This document shows positions 43,321-56,839 of a stretch of 64,000 bases of DNA, one piece after another. How positions within the stretch are numbered: position 1 is the first letter of the stretch; each line of letters opens with the position of its first letter. A program made the position numbers and the translations under genes. Below the pieces are notes generated by a model that was given only the letters and a program-made list of their open reading frames with translations, was not told the origin of the DNA and did not search any database. This DNA comes from Reticulitermes speratus (Eukaryota > Arthropoda > Insecta > Blattodea > Rhinotermitidae), in assembly GCA_021186555.1 (NCBI GenBank), contig JAJKFL010000031.1:22579452-22643451 (forward strand), given 5' to 3'.

Positions 43321-46300
43321 ACATAAATTCCGCTTTCATATTTGTAACGTCTATCGAACACCTCCCATAACTGAAAAGTTACCCCTGCATATTCTTGAAT
43401 ACGTTGGAAAAAATCCTTCAGGAACTCAAGTTACAGAAAGTGCCAATACGCTTGGCACTTTTAATTAATTTTGTCACAGCCGAGGCTTAACTTTGAACGC
43501 CTCAATTCTGTCAAACCTCTCCATAATAACCTCACCCTTGCCTTCTAACTTTACGTTACGATAAATCAGGTGACCTGTCACATCTACAAACAATGTAAAA
43601 TCGCTTACACCCACAGTTCACCACACGCTTCTTTAATATCTTTGTTTCTTTTGTAACAAATATTTTTATCTCTCACAACAAATAAAAGATTATTAGCAAA
43701 AGTCATATAAATTACTTCGATGTGTTCCCGCTCAGCCCCTAATATCCACGCAAGAATACTCCGCTACTAGGTCAGACTTCAGGAGCATGTTATACATAAA
43801 TGATATTTGCGGCACAGAGTTCCCCGTAAAGGTAGGTTACTTTGACACCGTTATCCGATAACGTGTTGTCGAGTTAAGGGCTAGTGTATTGCAACAATAA
43901 ATAAAGGAGCCTAATAAACTCTCAGTTCATATTTATTACTATAAACTTCCACATTTACCACTATTTAAAATTTTCGGACTGACCATATTGTGACTGCATG
44001 CCTGGTGCCACACGTCACTCTAATATTGTTAGAACTTTTAAAGGAAGAATTATGACATAGTTGCAACGTGTATCAAGCATGAGGAAAATTATAATTGCGT
44101 AAGTCTAGATGCCGGGAAGCCTGCAAGTAGGAGACCGCTTATATGGAACAGAGTATGGAGATGTATTTTCGAAAAATAGTGTGAAAGTGCTTGGAATGGG
44201 AGTTAGCCGTGAGGGTTTACGACCACAGTCATAAAAACCCTCGGGTTTAATGCACAAGGAAATTCTTCAACAGCAGACCAACTATGGACCTCTCGACCAT
44301 AATCTTACCCTATAGAGCAAGTTTCTCATTTAGTTAATTGTAAAACACAGACAGACGGGAAAGCATACTTCGTTTGTAAAAATATCAACAATGAAAGGAA
44401 ATAGATTACATTATTTCAAATATTAGAGTCACCAATAAGCACAAAAGTTTTTATAAAACCATCACTGATAGCAGTTCACATTTCCCGTTAAGTATAATGA
44501 AAGACAAGGGATTTCATTCCTATTTGCCAGAAGGTAAGGCGAGTAAACCTCGGAGCTCGAAAACGCCCACCCACGCAGTAAATTCAAATTAAAGGAAGGG
44601 GTCGACTCAACCATACCGCCCACGCCTTCCATTTCAGACGGTCTTGCAGGAGGCGGGGGCCCGGTGTTTATGTTGTGCTAATAAAATTCATGACGCGCGC
44701 GTATTACGCAGTCGCTGAGCACTTCGGTGCCAGAGTTTGTCCTCCACCAGAAATTACGTCATTTTCCTTTGTTTATAATACGTTTAATGTTAACAATAAA
44801 CACTGACGTTTCGTTTATACTTTATTGTTATGGACCGACATTTGGAATTCCAGGTTGAGGAAAACCACGAAGAACCTCAATCAGGATGTCGGTAAGCCCG
44901 ATCGACCTTCCAACATCGAAATTCCCGAATACAGGTATTTGATATACGGAAATGAATATGCAAGCCATTATGTTGGCCCACACACCGACTAACGGTTTCC
45001 GGTTTTCTCGTTTTCATAAAGAGCCTAAATAGTTTCCTTGCGGGCAATGCATATTTAGGCGCGGTAAAGCAGCACAGACATGATTTATCCATTCACTTGT
45101 GAAAGAAAGGCTTAGAAAAGAAAGCTAAGTTACTATAACCAAGGGTCCTCTTAAAGCTCTTAAGCAAAAATACCTTGAAATGGGTTAGAGCAGCTGCTAT
45201 AAAATCCATGGATAATCATCATTAATTCCCTATTTTATTCGAAAGTATGAAGACCTACAGTTTAAATAAACGTTTCTTGATTTGTTAAGGTATTTCTTGC
45301 ATTTTATGTATAACTGACGGGCTTAGATAGTGTGGACGGAAGAACGATTTTTGTAGACTTCGAACGGGAACGTGTTTTAAGGCTCTTTTGTGGAGGGCCT
45401 CAGAAAAGCTACAGAAAGTGTGCAAATAGCCGACCTCAAACTCGAGATTTGAAATCTTGTCGATATTTTAAACATCGCAGTTTAATAAAAAGAAAAAGAA
45501 TCAGCCAAAGGCCATATTTACAGCGAAGGACATCCACTGAAGAAGATAATTCCTTTCAACACAAGGTTTTACGCTTTTAGCCGGGAAGACAACAACCACG
45601 CGTATTAGATAAATATCAGAAGTGAATAAAATACATTAAGAAAATTACATAATTATGTTCCGCCTACCATTATCAGTATGAGGTTAAAATCTATTTACAA
45701 GCCACAGCCCAGTTATCAAGCGAAGCTTATAATTTCATATGGGGCGAGAAAGTTGTTCGCTTGTTCATTCACGACGATCTTATTGCTGTATAACTTCATT
45801 ATAGTGTGCCTCGAGTATCAGACCACTACTCTTGACGCTGGAGGGAGGTGGTCTAGTGGAGAGACGAGCGAGCCCACATTGCTGTAATCTTCTTCAGAGC
45901 GCACTTCGATTTTCATGGCTTCCCCTCTGAGTGGGTTATAAGAGCAAATGAACGAGGATATTCCATTTCCCCTCGAAATGAAAATTGCAATACACCAACT
46001 TTAAGGAAATGGGTTTCCCTCGAAAGGTTTTTTTTAAATACTCCGTCCAAGGACTTAGCAATGAAACATAATGTTATATATTCAGTGATAAGAATAAAAT
46101 AACTTATAAACATTATTTGTAACCATATACAGAACACACAACGGTCATTATCCATCACCCCTCATATCTGACTCCCATTTTCGACGGGTTACATAACGTA
46201 CATACTCGTATGTAGCCTACACATACACACTCATAAGCCTAAAATATACCATAAAATAATAACTAAAATAAAACGTGTACAGAATGAATAAACAAAAGAC

Positions 46301-46508
46301 AAAAACGCGTCACCTTCACGTAGACTGCTTGGGCAACTATATAAGGAAGGTCACAAAATTATTTAAGAAAAAAATTAGCATCATTTCAGACAAAGAACCC
46401 AATCAGAAATTTATTAATTACATTAGCCGCTAATGATTACAGTGCAGTCGTTACTCTCACTGAACACCATATTGAAAGCTCACATGCACAGAATTAGATA
46501 TAATTCAT
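43321..46508. other. Unassigned 3.2 kb
   Basis: A GC-rich patch lies at 44630-44760 (GCAGGAGGCGGGGGCCCGG, then GACGCGCGCG), without a TATA box or open frame. The remainder is AT-rich with frames of up to 82 codons that match nothing that I know. Confidence 0.4.
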
Positions 46509-47262
46509 TCATCCTGTAGTCTGTCTTACGACAGGTCCGTAGCCTCTTCCAAAGCGAGTTCTCTACAGGGTGCGATCTAGTGCTTCCTCTTTCAATTTCC
46601 AGTATCTTCTCTTTTCCTTAAGGTGATACAGTAGCTTCTTACTTCTTCTCCCTCTTCTTCCCGTCATTTCAATCCTTCCTTCTAACTTTCCTTCAATCAC
46701 GTGTTTTAGAAGGCAGTTTCTATGCAAGATGTGACCAATCCAGTTAGCCTTTCTTCTTTTTATTGTATGTAGGATATTCCTCTCCTCCTTCACTCTGTGT
46801 AATACTTCTTCATTTCTCACACGATCGGTACAACTGTTCTTCTCCATTCTTCTCCAGCACCACATTTCAAAACTTTCCAGGGATTTCTGATCTACTTTCT
46901 GAAGTGTCCACGTTTCAGCACCATACAAAGCTATGCTCCAAATTAAGCACTTTACTAGTTTCTTGCTTAAATTTAAGTCAAATTTGCTGGTGAAAAGAGT
47001 CTTCTTCTTGTTGAATGCTGCTTTCGCCATGGCAATTCTGGATTTAATTTCACGTGTACACCTTGCATCATTTGTTATCATGCTACCCAAATAACTGAAA
47101 TATTCCACATTCTCCAATTGTTTTTGATCTATCATAATTTTTATTGGGGATGGTTGCCTTGAGATTCTCATTACCTTAGTTTTTTCCACATTCATTTCCA
47201 TTCCACAGCTTCTTCCAGTTTCAATTAGTCTATCAACCATGCCCTGTAGATATAATAGGACT
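46509..47262 (-). pseudogene. RTE-like non-LTR retrotransposon, C-terminal reverse-transcriptase fragment
   Basis: The largest coding relic. On the minus strand it runs from GMVDRLIETGRSCGMEMN through VEKTKVMRISRQ, YFSYLGSMITNDARCT, REIKSRIAMAKAAFNKK, WSIALYGAETWTL, LESFEMWCWRRMEK, ANWIGHILHRNCLLKHVIEG and EGRIEMTGRRGRRSKKLL to EEALDRTL. The layout (YLGS, KSRI, ALYG-ETW, FEMWCWRRM, IGHILRR) is that of the segment after the RT catalytic core in RTE/BovB-type proteins. A single TAG at 46563-46565 replaces the expected Trp. In the same frame, translation would go on as RTRFGRGYGPVVRQTTG to a second stop at 46509-46511. So a 226-codon block is undisrupted, then a nonsense codon and 17 more codons. 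The active-site YADD part is missing (5' truncation near 47262). Confidence 0.93.
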
Positions 47263-47410
47263 GTGTTTATGCAACATAGCTCGTCTTAATTGCGAGTAAA
47301 AGACATAAATACGAACAAGATAGGCAATGTACGTATAACGTAAAACTGTGGTGCGTTCGCATTATTTTCATACCTCCTCGGCTATCCTAAGAGCCTGTTA
47401 TCATTTCGTT
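47263..47410. other. Spacer
   Basis: Short AT-rich spacer between the RT fragment and the tandem repeat. Confidence 0.4.
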
Positions 47411-47890
47411 CGAGGAGAGGGCTTTTATGGCTACTTAACATCGCCAGTAGCACTAAAAAGTACTTACGATCCATGTAAAGTGCCCGATATTTTTGCCCGA
47501 TTTTTAATAAAATTTGGAGTTCCTTGACAGATTTTAATTTCCTAACATCAAATTTCACAAAAATCCGTCCAGTGGAAGCCTCAGTGTTATATGCGGACAG
47601 ACGGATAGACGGACGGATGGACTAATATTCTGATACCAATTCAGTCGAAGAGAGCATTTTTATGGCGATTTAATGTCGCCGGAAACAATAAAACGTACTT
47701 AGGTCTTCATGTAAAGTGCCCGATATTTTAACCTTTCCGACAAGTTTTCATAAAATCCCTCAATATGAAATTTCACGGAAATCCGTCCAGTGGGAGCCGC
47801 TCTGATACATGCGGACAGGTGGATGGAAATGACGAACGTAACTAGCACTTTTCGCAACTATTCGAGCGCGTCTAAAAAAAGAACGCATGA
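47411..47890 (+). repeat. Two tandem copies of dispersed repeat K (about 234 bp each)
   Basis: Copy 1 (47411-47644) and copy 2 (47645-47890) share CATGTAAAGTGCCCGATATT, AATCCGTCCAGTGG and ATGCGGACAG blocks. A third copy lies at 62150-62400. The TCCGTCCAGTGG...GCGGAC end resembles a motif seen in many arthropod repeats, but the element class is unknown to me. Confidence 0.85.
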
Positions 47891-48521
47891 GAAGAAAGTA
47901 TAACACGTTAGGATGACAACTGTAACGAATATATAAGAGAGCTGTTATTTTCAAACACGTAAAAAATTAAAACACATTATAAGAACAAAAATACGAAGAA
48001 CGGAACAAACAGTTCGACCTAACTTAGAATTCTAAGGCGTAAATAAGATCCTTAATGAAAACAAGCCTACGCATGAGCCATTAACTACGAAGCCTGGCAA
48101 CGTGGGTACAAAGAATATGTTGTAATGAGGTAACACAGATGAATACCAGCACACAAAAGACAGCAAACACTACAGAGCAAAGTAATAGGTAAGAGTAAAA
48201 GATAAATATAAAATCTAATGTATGAAAGAAAAAATAAAATATTACATGATAAAAAGAAAGTGAAATAACCTAGACTGAAAAATGGTAAAAAATTCAGAAA
48301 TAAAATTAACTACATTACATTTACTTATGCAAAACAGAATAAAAAGTAACACTAAATATACGAAGATTTTTATGATTTGATCGAAGTAGAAAAGAAAATA
48401 AATTTATCGCTTCTTGCACTGAACAACATGCAAAGAGAACATTAATTTTGTAAGAAAATTTTTATAACTTTCATAAATTCTCAACTCTAACACGTACCAC
48501 AAGACAGTGCAGCACAAATCA
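47891..48521. other. No recognisable feature
   Basis: Strongly A-rich on the plus strand from 47940 to 48480. Confidence 0.45.
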
Positions 48522-48682
48522 ACGGACGCCAGGTACCCCGGGGCGTCGAAGTTTTATAAGATGGCGTCTAGTATTTGTCGATCCCCAGTATGGAACTTGC
48601 TTCATGTCATCTATTTGGGGTCTAGAAATATAGTGTGGCTTCTATATATTTGGAAAATTTCTGCACCCTTGTCATAAGATAT
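48522..48682 (+). repeat. Dispersed repeat J, copy 1
   Basis: Shares GGAACTTGCTTCA, a TATTTGT...TCC block, TTTTTGG/ATTTGGAAA and TGCACCCTTG, in order, with 56840-56985. Unknown family. Confidence 0.75.
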
Positions 48683-48917
48683 ATATGCTACACTGCAATA
48701 TTTTAAGATGTCCCACTTAATAATATCATTCTGAGTGTCGCAGGGAAGCCTGGCCGAAATACACAGAATGCATGAACAAGTTATTAATAAATCTGGTTGC
48801 ATTTAGGTGGTTTACTATTGTTGACGTCTTTGAAATGAAAACATTACCTTGGAAAATCTATGCCGGGTGTTCCGAGCCAGATGGCATGTAATTGTTGGTG
48901 ACGCACAGATATTACGT

Positions 48918-49173
48918 ACCACCCACATCGGAGGCTCGGGTTCGATCCCGGGTCAGTCCATGTGGGATTTGTGGTGGACAAAGTGGAACTGGGACAGGTT
49001 TTTCCCTAGTGCTTCGGTGTTCCCCTCTCAATTTCATTCTACCGGTGCTCCATTACTTGGAAATATGAAAAAACTGATCATCTTTCTCTTCATCTTCATC
49101 ACAAGGGTTGCACAATAAGCCTAAAGGCTGCGGTGCGTCCGTAGCATCTGTTGCGGGGCCCTTCTCCAAAAAA
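48918..49173 (+). mobile_element. SINE family A, copy 4 (plus strand)
   Basis: B box CGGGTTCGATCCCGGGTCAG, body GTGGACAAAGTGGAACTGGG, a CATCTTCATCACAAGGG block, GGCTGCGGTGCGTCCGTAGC and end GGGGCCCTTCTCC, followed by an A-run. The A-box part of the head is too diverged to place. Confidence 0.88.
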
Positions 49174-50990
49174 AGAAGAGTTAGTGCTTCAGTTACTTTT
49201 ACAGCAGGATGATTGACTTATTTAAAAATATATTTATCTTCAATTATGATGTAAATCCTTGGCAAGAAGATAGTAATTGGGAATCGTAACTTTCATAATT
49301 CCTCCTTAGCACTAATCTAATCCCACTTTTCCGTGAAAATCTAAAATAGTACAAGGAATCGCACGGTTGTTATTTCTCTTTACCTAAAATCAGGTCGAAA
49401 CTGATTGCAATTTGGTTTCTTCTCACTTATAAAGTTAACTATTTAAGTAGTACTTTTTGAACGCAACCCAAATGTTATTGTTAACTCCAAGGGCGGTATC
49501 CGTTTCAAGATTTGAATTCGGGATCTGCCCAATATGAATTAGGACTTCTACTCACACTACCGCGACCTTTGGTGCTATAGCGGAAGCAATAGAAATTGAA
49601 GCTAAGGTTAATTGCCCGATGATGTCAGATCTCAACCTCACCTACAAACTAAGTAGCGTGAAACAACAAGGAAGAGAGTTTTACTAAAGAAAGAAGAATA
49701 TGCAGAGTAACAATAGATTTTTGTAGTCACTCGAACTCGTGTTATATTAAAAATACTTAAAGGACACTTAGTAGAAAACGCACCCAACAGTAGAAACTAG
49801 GCAATGCGGGAGGAGCAACCTTTCCATTTGTTGGGGAACACAGCCTGGGTTTGGCTGTCCAGTTCGCATAGTTGGCAACATCGCGTTTTGTGTTAACTTC
49901 AATTGCTGTGGCCGGAGCTGTAGTTATACACGTACATTCTACCAGTTTCCAGGATGCTGTTTTAGATTTGCTATTTATATTTCGATTAATTCTCCTTTGT
50001 TAACTGGACCAAGGCCAAAAACAATAAATTGGAATTATATGTGCGAAGCGTCCAGAGTCGATCTGAAACTGGCAGCGAAGAGAAAAATGCTGCCCTTCCC
50101 TAGAATTGAACCCTCGCTGCTCGACTACTTTATGAATGATCTATACGGGTTATAATGGAGGGGTATTAGTTATTGAGCTTGTTTATTTCATTCAGCAACG
50201 CTGTGCAGAATTCTAAGATTGTACTGTGCCGACATGATAAATAACCGCCACGTTTTGATGGAGCTGAGAGAATGCCTTCTTAAACAACATTCCGTAATTT
50301 ATTTTCTAGCCAAGAAAACCAGTAAAACATAGTTTAAAGGGCGTCACTTCCTAAACAAGGATCAGGAGCTACTACTTACCAAATAAATAAAGAAACAACT
50401 TAAAAATTACTCCACAAAACCGATGGCGGGACAAGTCAACTTTTCACCTACGTGAAATTTTAAAAATGTCCTCCTTCTGTAATTTTAAGTGTATCAGAAC
50501 TTATTTTGCTGAAGAATGGGAGGTAAGCCTGTCAAGACAGAATGCATTATCGCTGTTAAAAGATTAAAGCTAGCCTACGTGGTACTGCTAGCATTATATC
50601 GATTTTTTACTTTTGTGAGGTATCTTCTGTGCTGATACTTAACAATTTTTGTATGCCTGTACATCAAAGTGCTATATATTAAAGTGATTCTTATTCCTTA
50701 CACAGAGCGGTATAAAATCTGTTAATTGTCCGTAATTTATAACTATCTTACATCGTTTTTTGGTTGTAAAGGTAAAAACTAGTCTCTGTCTCCCAAAGCG
50801 AATTTTATCTTTATTCTTCTATTCTTCGTGTATACCTCGCTCCCACACGATAATGTTCATCAACCAGCTGTTTTACACAGACGAATACTTGTACGTTAAG
50901 AAAATTTATGGTTTTAAAACTTGCTTTAGTAACTGCTAAAGTAACTGGGTTTATAGTTATAATGGCTTGTAAGATTCTTCTTCGCAAACT
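49174..50990. other. No recognisable feature
   Basis: Two weak B-box-like strings on the minus strand near 49515 and 50105 were not enough to call SINEs. Confidence 0.4.
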
Positions 50991-51175
50991 TATTACATCC
51001 TAGTTTGTAAAACAGTTACCTTCTATCTATATTACGTTGAGGATTGAAGATGACTACATCCTAGTTTGTATAAGAATTACCTTCTATCTATATTATGTTG
51101 TGGATTAAAGTTAACTACATCCGAGTTTGTATAAGAATTACCTTCTATCTATATTTTGTTCTGGACTAAATTGTA
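50991..51175 (+). repeat. 61-bp tandem repeat, three copies
   Basis: Unit contains TACATCCTAGTTTGTATAAG, then AATTACCTTCTATCTATATT. Starts at 50994, 51055 and 51116, exactly 61 bp apart, with a few substitutions per copy. Confidence 0.95.
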
Positions 51176-53997
51176 GATCTCAGTATAATCCTAGCTGGTG
51201 CATTTGCGTTATGGTGTTAGGATTTGTTTCATTCCTCGGGCAGAATTAGACGCTACGGATGAAGTATAAACTTAATGTGATTTTCAGAAGAATTAGACAC
51301 ACAAATGAAGAAATGGTTGTGGAGTGGCCATTCTTTCTAGCCTCAAGAAAGTTGAAATACGAGAAAATTATATTTTATAAAAATATTTCTGCCTGTGTTC
51401 AACTGTCTCTAAATTTTAAAGAAATTTCGAAATCCGGGCAAATTTAGAGTGAAATTTGCCACGTGACTTTCTGCAAAAAAAAAAACATGGTTATTATGAG
51501 CGGAATCTCCACTGAGCTGTCATTCTGAATCCATTGAACACGCCTGTTAGTTTTCAATAGGCCTTTGCATAATCTTTCATTCGAATCCTGTCCGGGACTT
51601 GAATCTTTATGTATCCGTGTGTTTTACAATATTCCACGATAACTGATTCATTTCATCGCAGATGTGGAAAAACCATACATTCAACTACATGGGAAAATGG
51701 GACTGAATTTATATCGTTGCGATCCTATGAGCTCTCAGTGGATTTACTAACAAATCATATCGACGTATATTGACAGCCAAATTGTAACTCTCTGCTACGT
51801 AACAAAAATCCCACTTTCTCCCCTCCCCCAACTCAAATTCACAAGAATACAACTCTACGTGTTCGCTGCAATAAAATCAGAGAACCACATTAGAACCCTT
51901 CTTTAGTAATGGTTGTAACCCATCCTCCCGACGCCTATGTTGGAAGTAACAGACCAATAATGTTATGTTTCCACTGGGACCTCGTGGATTTTGTGCAGAG
52001 ATAAGTCCTTCTGGCTCACATCGATTGTTCTGCTGAATGACGTTTGTACAAGTAGGGTAAAGCACCACCCATGATGGGCCTTACGTTAGAGGCTTTACGT
52101 TTGTAAGGGGATTCAAATGTTATGTGCGACAGACCATTGAAGACGAGCGGCTTTTACTTTAAATCGCATTAAGACACAAACTTAATAGCTATCACGGACT
52201 AAATATTCCAAATAATATAAGCAAAATGATTCAGAAACTGCCACACATCTTTAGTGAATCACTGAAATGAACGGAAACGCCGTACTGTAAAAAGGTGTTG
52301 CAAAGCTAACGACACTACACACATTACACTGCAGAGATTAATAATATCAATTACTCCACACAGAAACATGTTTGAAATAAAAGTTTTTGGTCTTAATAAG
52401 GTAACGCATTTTATATTCTGTATAAGTGATGGGCGTTACTGAGGAAAGTTCGGAATTTATAGATGATGGTATAAAACAGGACCGATTGGGATAAAATCTA
52501 ATTTGGCACAATAATTTTTATCGTGTATCCCAAACTCCAGGTTCCATAATAAATTAAAAACTCGAACAGCTCGATGGAGAGACAGGCATCCCTTTAATTA
52601 TCATCCAGAATATTATGGAGACTGTACCCAGAACGAAGGGTGAAGGAAATTCTTGAAATGAATTAACATAATTAAAACTTGATATGAAAGAATGCATATT
52701 AACTACGTTCTTGACACTAGCTTCCTTTAGTTTTAATGGGACAAATTTATATTTTAATTAAATTTTGTGGCAAAAACAATTATCAGTAGATCCTACGTAA
52801 TTTAAGACATTTCCGAAAGAATGTGAAAATTTTATTGCTAGGCTTCCATCTAAATACAGCCCTAGTTCATATTAATGTGCAAATGAGTACTAGTGTATGT
52901 AACTACATAGTCTAGCTATGCTTCAACTATCCTAAATCCCACATGGAATAAGAGATGCTGACAATCTGCGAATTTAAAGCCGAGTTCAGTTTCCTATTCA
53001 GAGTACAACATTTAATTAAAAAATCTCCTGCTTTCACTACTGTCCTTTCTGGGATCCGACATGCTAATTAAGTGATCGCGTTTTCGAAGATTTAAACTTT
53101 CGAGGTCCTGCTCTTTGGCTTGACTTCGCTACTTAGCGTCTGGTTTACGCCGCTTATCTGTCCAAGCAGGCCAGAGTGTAAACCCCTGCCGAAATTTCTT
53201 GTTCTTCCGAGAGTGTTTACTGCTCCGAGATTAAAGCAGTATAAAGCACAGTTTCATGACCATAATAAACTATGCGGGATTAAAGTCAACTGCTTCACTA
53301 TATGGGCAACTCTCAAAGTTTGCTTTTTATGTGCGTTTCTTGCTTCATTGGACCACATTTTATTAAGTTAATATAGCTGCGCCCTCTTGCGTTACAATTC
53401 AATACATATGATATATTCAGGAGAGCAACATAGGTGACTTAGAACAGTGACGAATATTAACAGTGCTATTTTTAAGTAAAATTATGTTGCGCTGACAACA
53501 TTAATGTATTGCACACTCTGTCATATGTAGGCTAAGGTACAGGAGTACAGTATCCAGTGAAGGTGACTATTAGATAATAACGTAAGTTTTCAGGTTCTGT
53601 CGGCGGGTGTTACTCAAAAGTTGGTCTTCTGAGTTTTACGTGGTATAGTATGTTCTGATACTTCGGAGGAGATTCGTGTTTTAAAATTGGAGCATTAATC
53701 ACTTTCTTGAAATTACTTTTGCAAATACGGAAATGTGTCTTAGAAAGAAATTCCTCCACCTTCAGGGCAAACGGTGCATCGGCAACCGTTTACCGGTCGA
53801 CACGGCGTAAAATCCAGGAAACTTCAATCTTCAGCAACACCATCGCAAAAACCTCAAATTTCGCATATTGTCTTGCTTCGCACTGAAGGATATTGCTGTG
53901 TATGACTTTATATAAAACTTGTCATCATTAGATTGTGTTCCCTTAATACATCAACATAAATACCCTAACATGTATTGCACATGCAAATATGATTTGC
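51176..53997. other. No recognisable feature (2.8 kb)
   Basis: Contains an A12 run near 51476-51485. Frames of up to 83 codons without recognisable motifs. Confidence 0.4.
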
Positions 53998-54420
53998 GTT
54001 TAACACAATTTAACTAACTAACTGACTTACTACTAACTAACTAACCAAGTAACTAACTAAGTCCACGGTGTAATGTCCTTAAGAACCCAAGAGGTCCTTA
54101 GCTAGTCAAGAAATTCTCCGCATTTTATGGGACCCGAAGGTATGTAACTGTTTTTAAAATAGCCCGTTCTCGAACTAGACTCATCGAGTGCTCCCCCTCT
54201 CATCCTATATCTTTAAGGTCCCCTTTAATATTATCCGCCCATCTGCGCTTAGGTACTCCAAATGGACTTTATCCTTCAGGTTTTCAGACGATAACCTTGG
54301 AAGCATTTCTCTTCTCTCACTTGCAGTCCACTGATGTTTCCCATTTTACACCACAATTCTTTTAAAGAAATTGCTGAATACCCTTCAATGCCCCCAGGTT
54401 AAGCGAATTTCCCGCTTCAG
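53998..54420 (-). pseudogene. 3' end of a non-LTR retrotransposon (LINE family E, copy 4)
   Basis: An (AACT)n tract at 54010-54060 is the 3' tail on the plus strand. Above it, on the minus strand, are the UTR block GACTAGCTAAGGACC and an ORF end at the TTA of 54125-54127. Recognisable pieces are RWADNIKGDLKDIG and, just before the stop, TYLRVP. It is more diverged than copy 2 (35.3 kb), with an unrelated stretch in place of the usual W-x-x-M-A-Q-D-R block. No intact frame remains. Confidence 0.75.
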
Positions 54421-55121
54421 TTAAATCAAGCTGTATCATGTGAGTTTCTCTTTTTTGCCACACTTTCAAAACTTTCTGAAGTTCTTCTGTAATGTAGTTC
54501 CGCTTGAATCATTATAAACTGATATCTGGGCTTGATATTTTCAAGTGGAACCTACTATACAGAAAAAACCAAAGTACGACTATCCTGTGGTATTACAACA
54601 CCTGATGATTGCTCTCCATCGTACTTACTGTTGCGCGATTTCTTGTTCGCAGTCAAACACCTGAGAAATTACTAATGCATTATTTCTTACGATATTCGTG
54701 AATTCTTTAAAACCTACAATCAATTCCTCGTATGTTAAATCCTTTTGAACATTTCTAAATACCCTATCACGTAGTATGAAGAAACGGCCACTAAAGGGCA
54801 CTACATTTCAAGCAGTTAATGCACTTCTGTATCTTTTAACAAGGAGTATCCAAATTTTCTGTAATTAAGTAACAACCAAACTAATTGAGAATTTAACAGT
54901 TATTCTGCGGATCAACAATATTTGCGCAGTTATGTTACCTCAATGTTTATTGATATTAACACAAAAGTCCGCCGTTGAACAATATTTTAACGTTGTGAAT
55001 ACATCCAGAAACCTGAAACATTTTGCTCTATTATCAATTTTAATACCTTTCTAACACCTAGGTTTAGCAATAACGGACACATTTTATAAACTAAGAAGTT
55101 ATTAATTATGGAATCGTCGCT
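54421..55121. other. No recognisable feature
   Basis: It may include older LINE sequence, but nothing could be read with confidence. Confidence 0.35.
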
Positions 55122-55200
55122 GTCTTCCTGTCACTGGCTCTTCCTCATATCGAAGTATTCCAGTATTCTCCTCAGCACTCTGCCCTGGCATGTCCGCAAT
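55122..55200 (-). repeat. Possible LINE family E coding scrap
   Basis: Minus strand VLRRILEYF followed by EEPVTG-like codons echoes VLRRVFGPKRDEVTG of copy 2. Very short. Confidence 0.3.
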
Positions 55201-55259
55201 ATACGAGTTTTTCTAGTCTGAATATTACGCTTCTGTATTTATTTCCGTTTCCTTTCACG

Positions 55260-55392
55260 CGGTTCAAGTCCTGGAAGAAAATATACGATTACAGAACTTC
55301 GAATTACATAACATTTATGGAATTTCTTGACTCACGAAGGAACTACCAGCTTCTTAAGAAAGAGTCTGTTCCGCGGAGTTAGTTAAATATTT
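55260..55392 (+). mobile_element. LINE family E, copy 5 (3' UTR, plus orientation)
   Basis: AACTTCGAATTACATAA, GGAATTTCTTGACTCACG, ACCAGCTTCTTAAGAAAG and GGAGTTAGTTAAA match the reverse complement of the 3' UTR of copies 2 and 3. It is the only plus-strand copy. Confidence 0.75.
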
Positions 55393-56839
55393 GAAACCCT
55401 TGACTCCAAATGAGAGGATTTTATGTTTTAGGGGGTGCATTTATCAATTAAACGGCTTTTACATGATGCGGCTCGTAAAAGAGGACTAAAGATATGGTAA
55501 ACCTTCTGGCTACTCGACTGAAGTGAAAAAAAGAAGTGCCTTACTACACTTTGTGACAGGAAGCACGAAATGAATTTGCTGGCTATCGAGGGGCGGTTCG
55601 CCATCAATAATATCTATGATGCCTTCCAATTGAAAATGTAACGTCTGTGGACCCCGAATCTCTGCTCCTTCCTTCCGTCCTTTTCTTTTAATAAAAGGGA
55701 TAATACGTCGGCTGCCCTTTAAAAAAAGATGCACATATTGGCTCACAAGTAGACGGAGAGTGCTGTAGTAGTCCTGCCTGATCCTGACCACTGCAACATA
55801 GGTTTACTTCATTTCTCTAAGAACTAAAAGTTCACATGACATAAAAATCATGACAATACGTATGTTCCTTCAGAAAACAGTATCACATCACGTATCACAA
55901 TTAATTCTACTAGAATATTACTTGATTCAGCCAACTGCAAAGAACATCGCTGAATGTAAGTTCCGTGCTTTGTAATTAAAAGGTCTCAGCTCTGACCTCC
56001 TTCTGGGGCTATCATTCTTACAGATGTATTTGGTGTCATGACTCAGGCCCATTAAGTGAATATGTAGAATACCTAAAATTATTATTGTCCTATGCGAGTC
56101 CAAGATGGAAGTCTGGACGAGTAAACAGTAAACAGGAATCTGGATATATAAGTAACTCGGTGTGTTTGCAATGTGGTTTGAAAAAGTTTGCTTAGTTTTC
56201 GTCATATATAGTAAAGTGGGTATTAAAACAGAATAAAACTGATTAAACCCTTGTTTATTCTGACACTGTACATTGTCTGAGGTATGCCCAATAAATATGA
56301 CATCCGGGAGCTGACTATTCTCACCGCGACCAGATCAGGCTGGATACCGATAAGTGTACATCGCGTCTGTCAAAAAACGTACAGGCACTTTAATGTCATT
56401 ATTTTATTTGCAAAAGGTATACTGGTTGAAATTTGTGAGTAGCTGTGTGAGTGATAAATCATAGAACCTGAAGACGTGAATACAGTTATCTCCCGAAACG
56501 TCTTGTGAATTTGTATCCCAAATGTACACTGTCAATCTAAACACAGGTATAATAAATGAACCAACTGTCACAGATCTTTAGAGAAACAAAAAAATCAATT
56601 ATTCCCTTTGTGATAAAACTGTTACCACAACTCCTGTAATGTGCGTATGTTTCGGTTTTCAATTGAAGGAATCTTGAAGCTGAAAATCAAAGGTATTTAT
56701 CTGGAGTAGAAACATATGTCTTTTATTCCCTTATGACGGCAGGCAGAATGTTACTTCACGTAAATATAACATGATTAATTGTTTCTATCTGAAGAGCAAC
56801 AATAAACAAACTCAGAGGTACACAAGTCCCAGATTCCAA
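55393..56839. other. Mostly unassigned
   Basis: A possible decayed hammerhead-like string lies near 56470-56500 (CTGAAGACGTGAATAC, then CCCGAAACGTC), without a matching stem II. Otherwise AT-rich. Confidence 0.35.

Noticed and set aside
52370..52390. GAAACATG string as a ribozyme core
   Set aside because: It is part of a short palindrome (AAACATGTTT) with no neighbouring core box.
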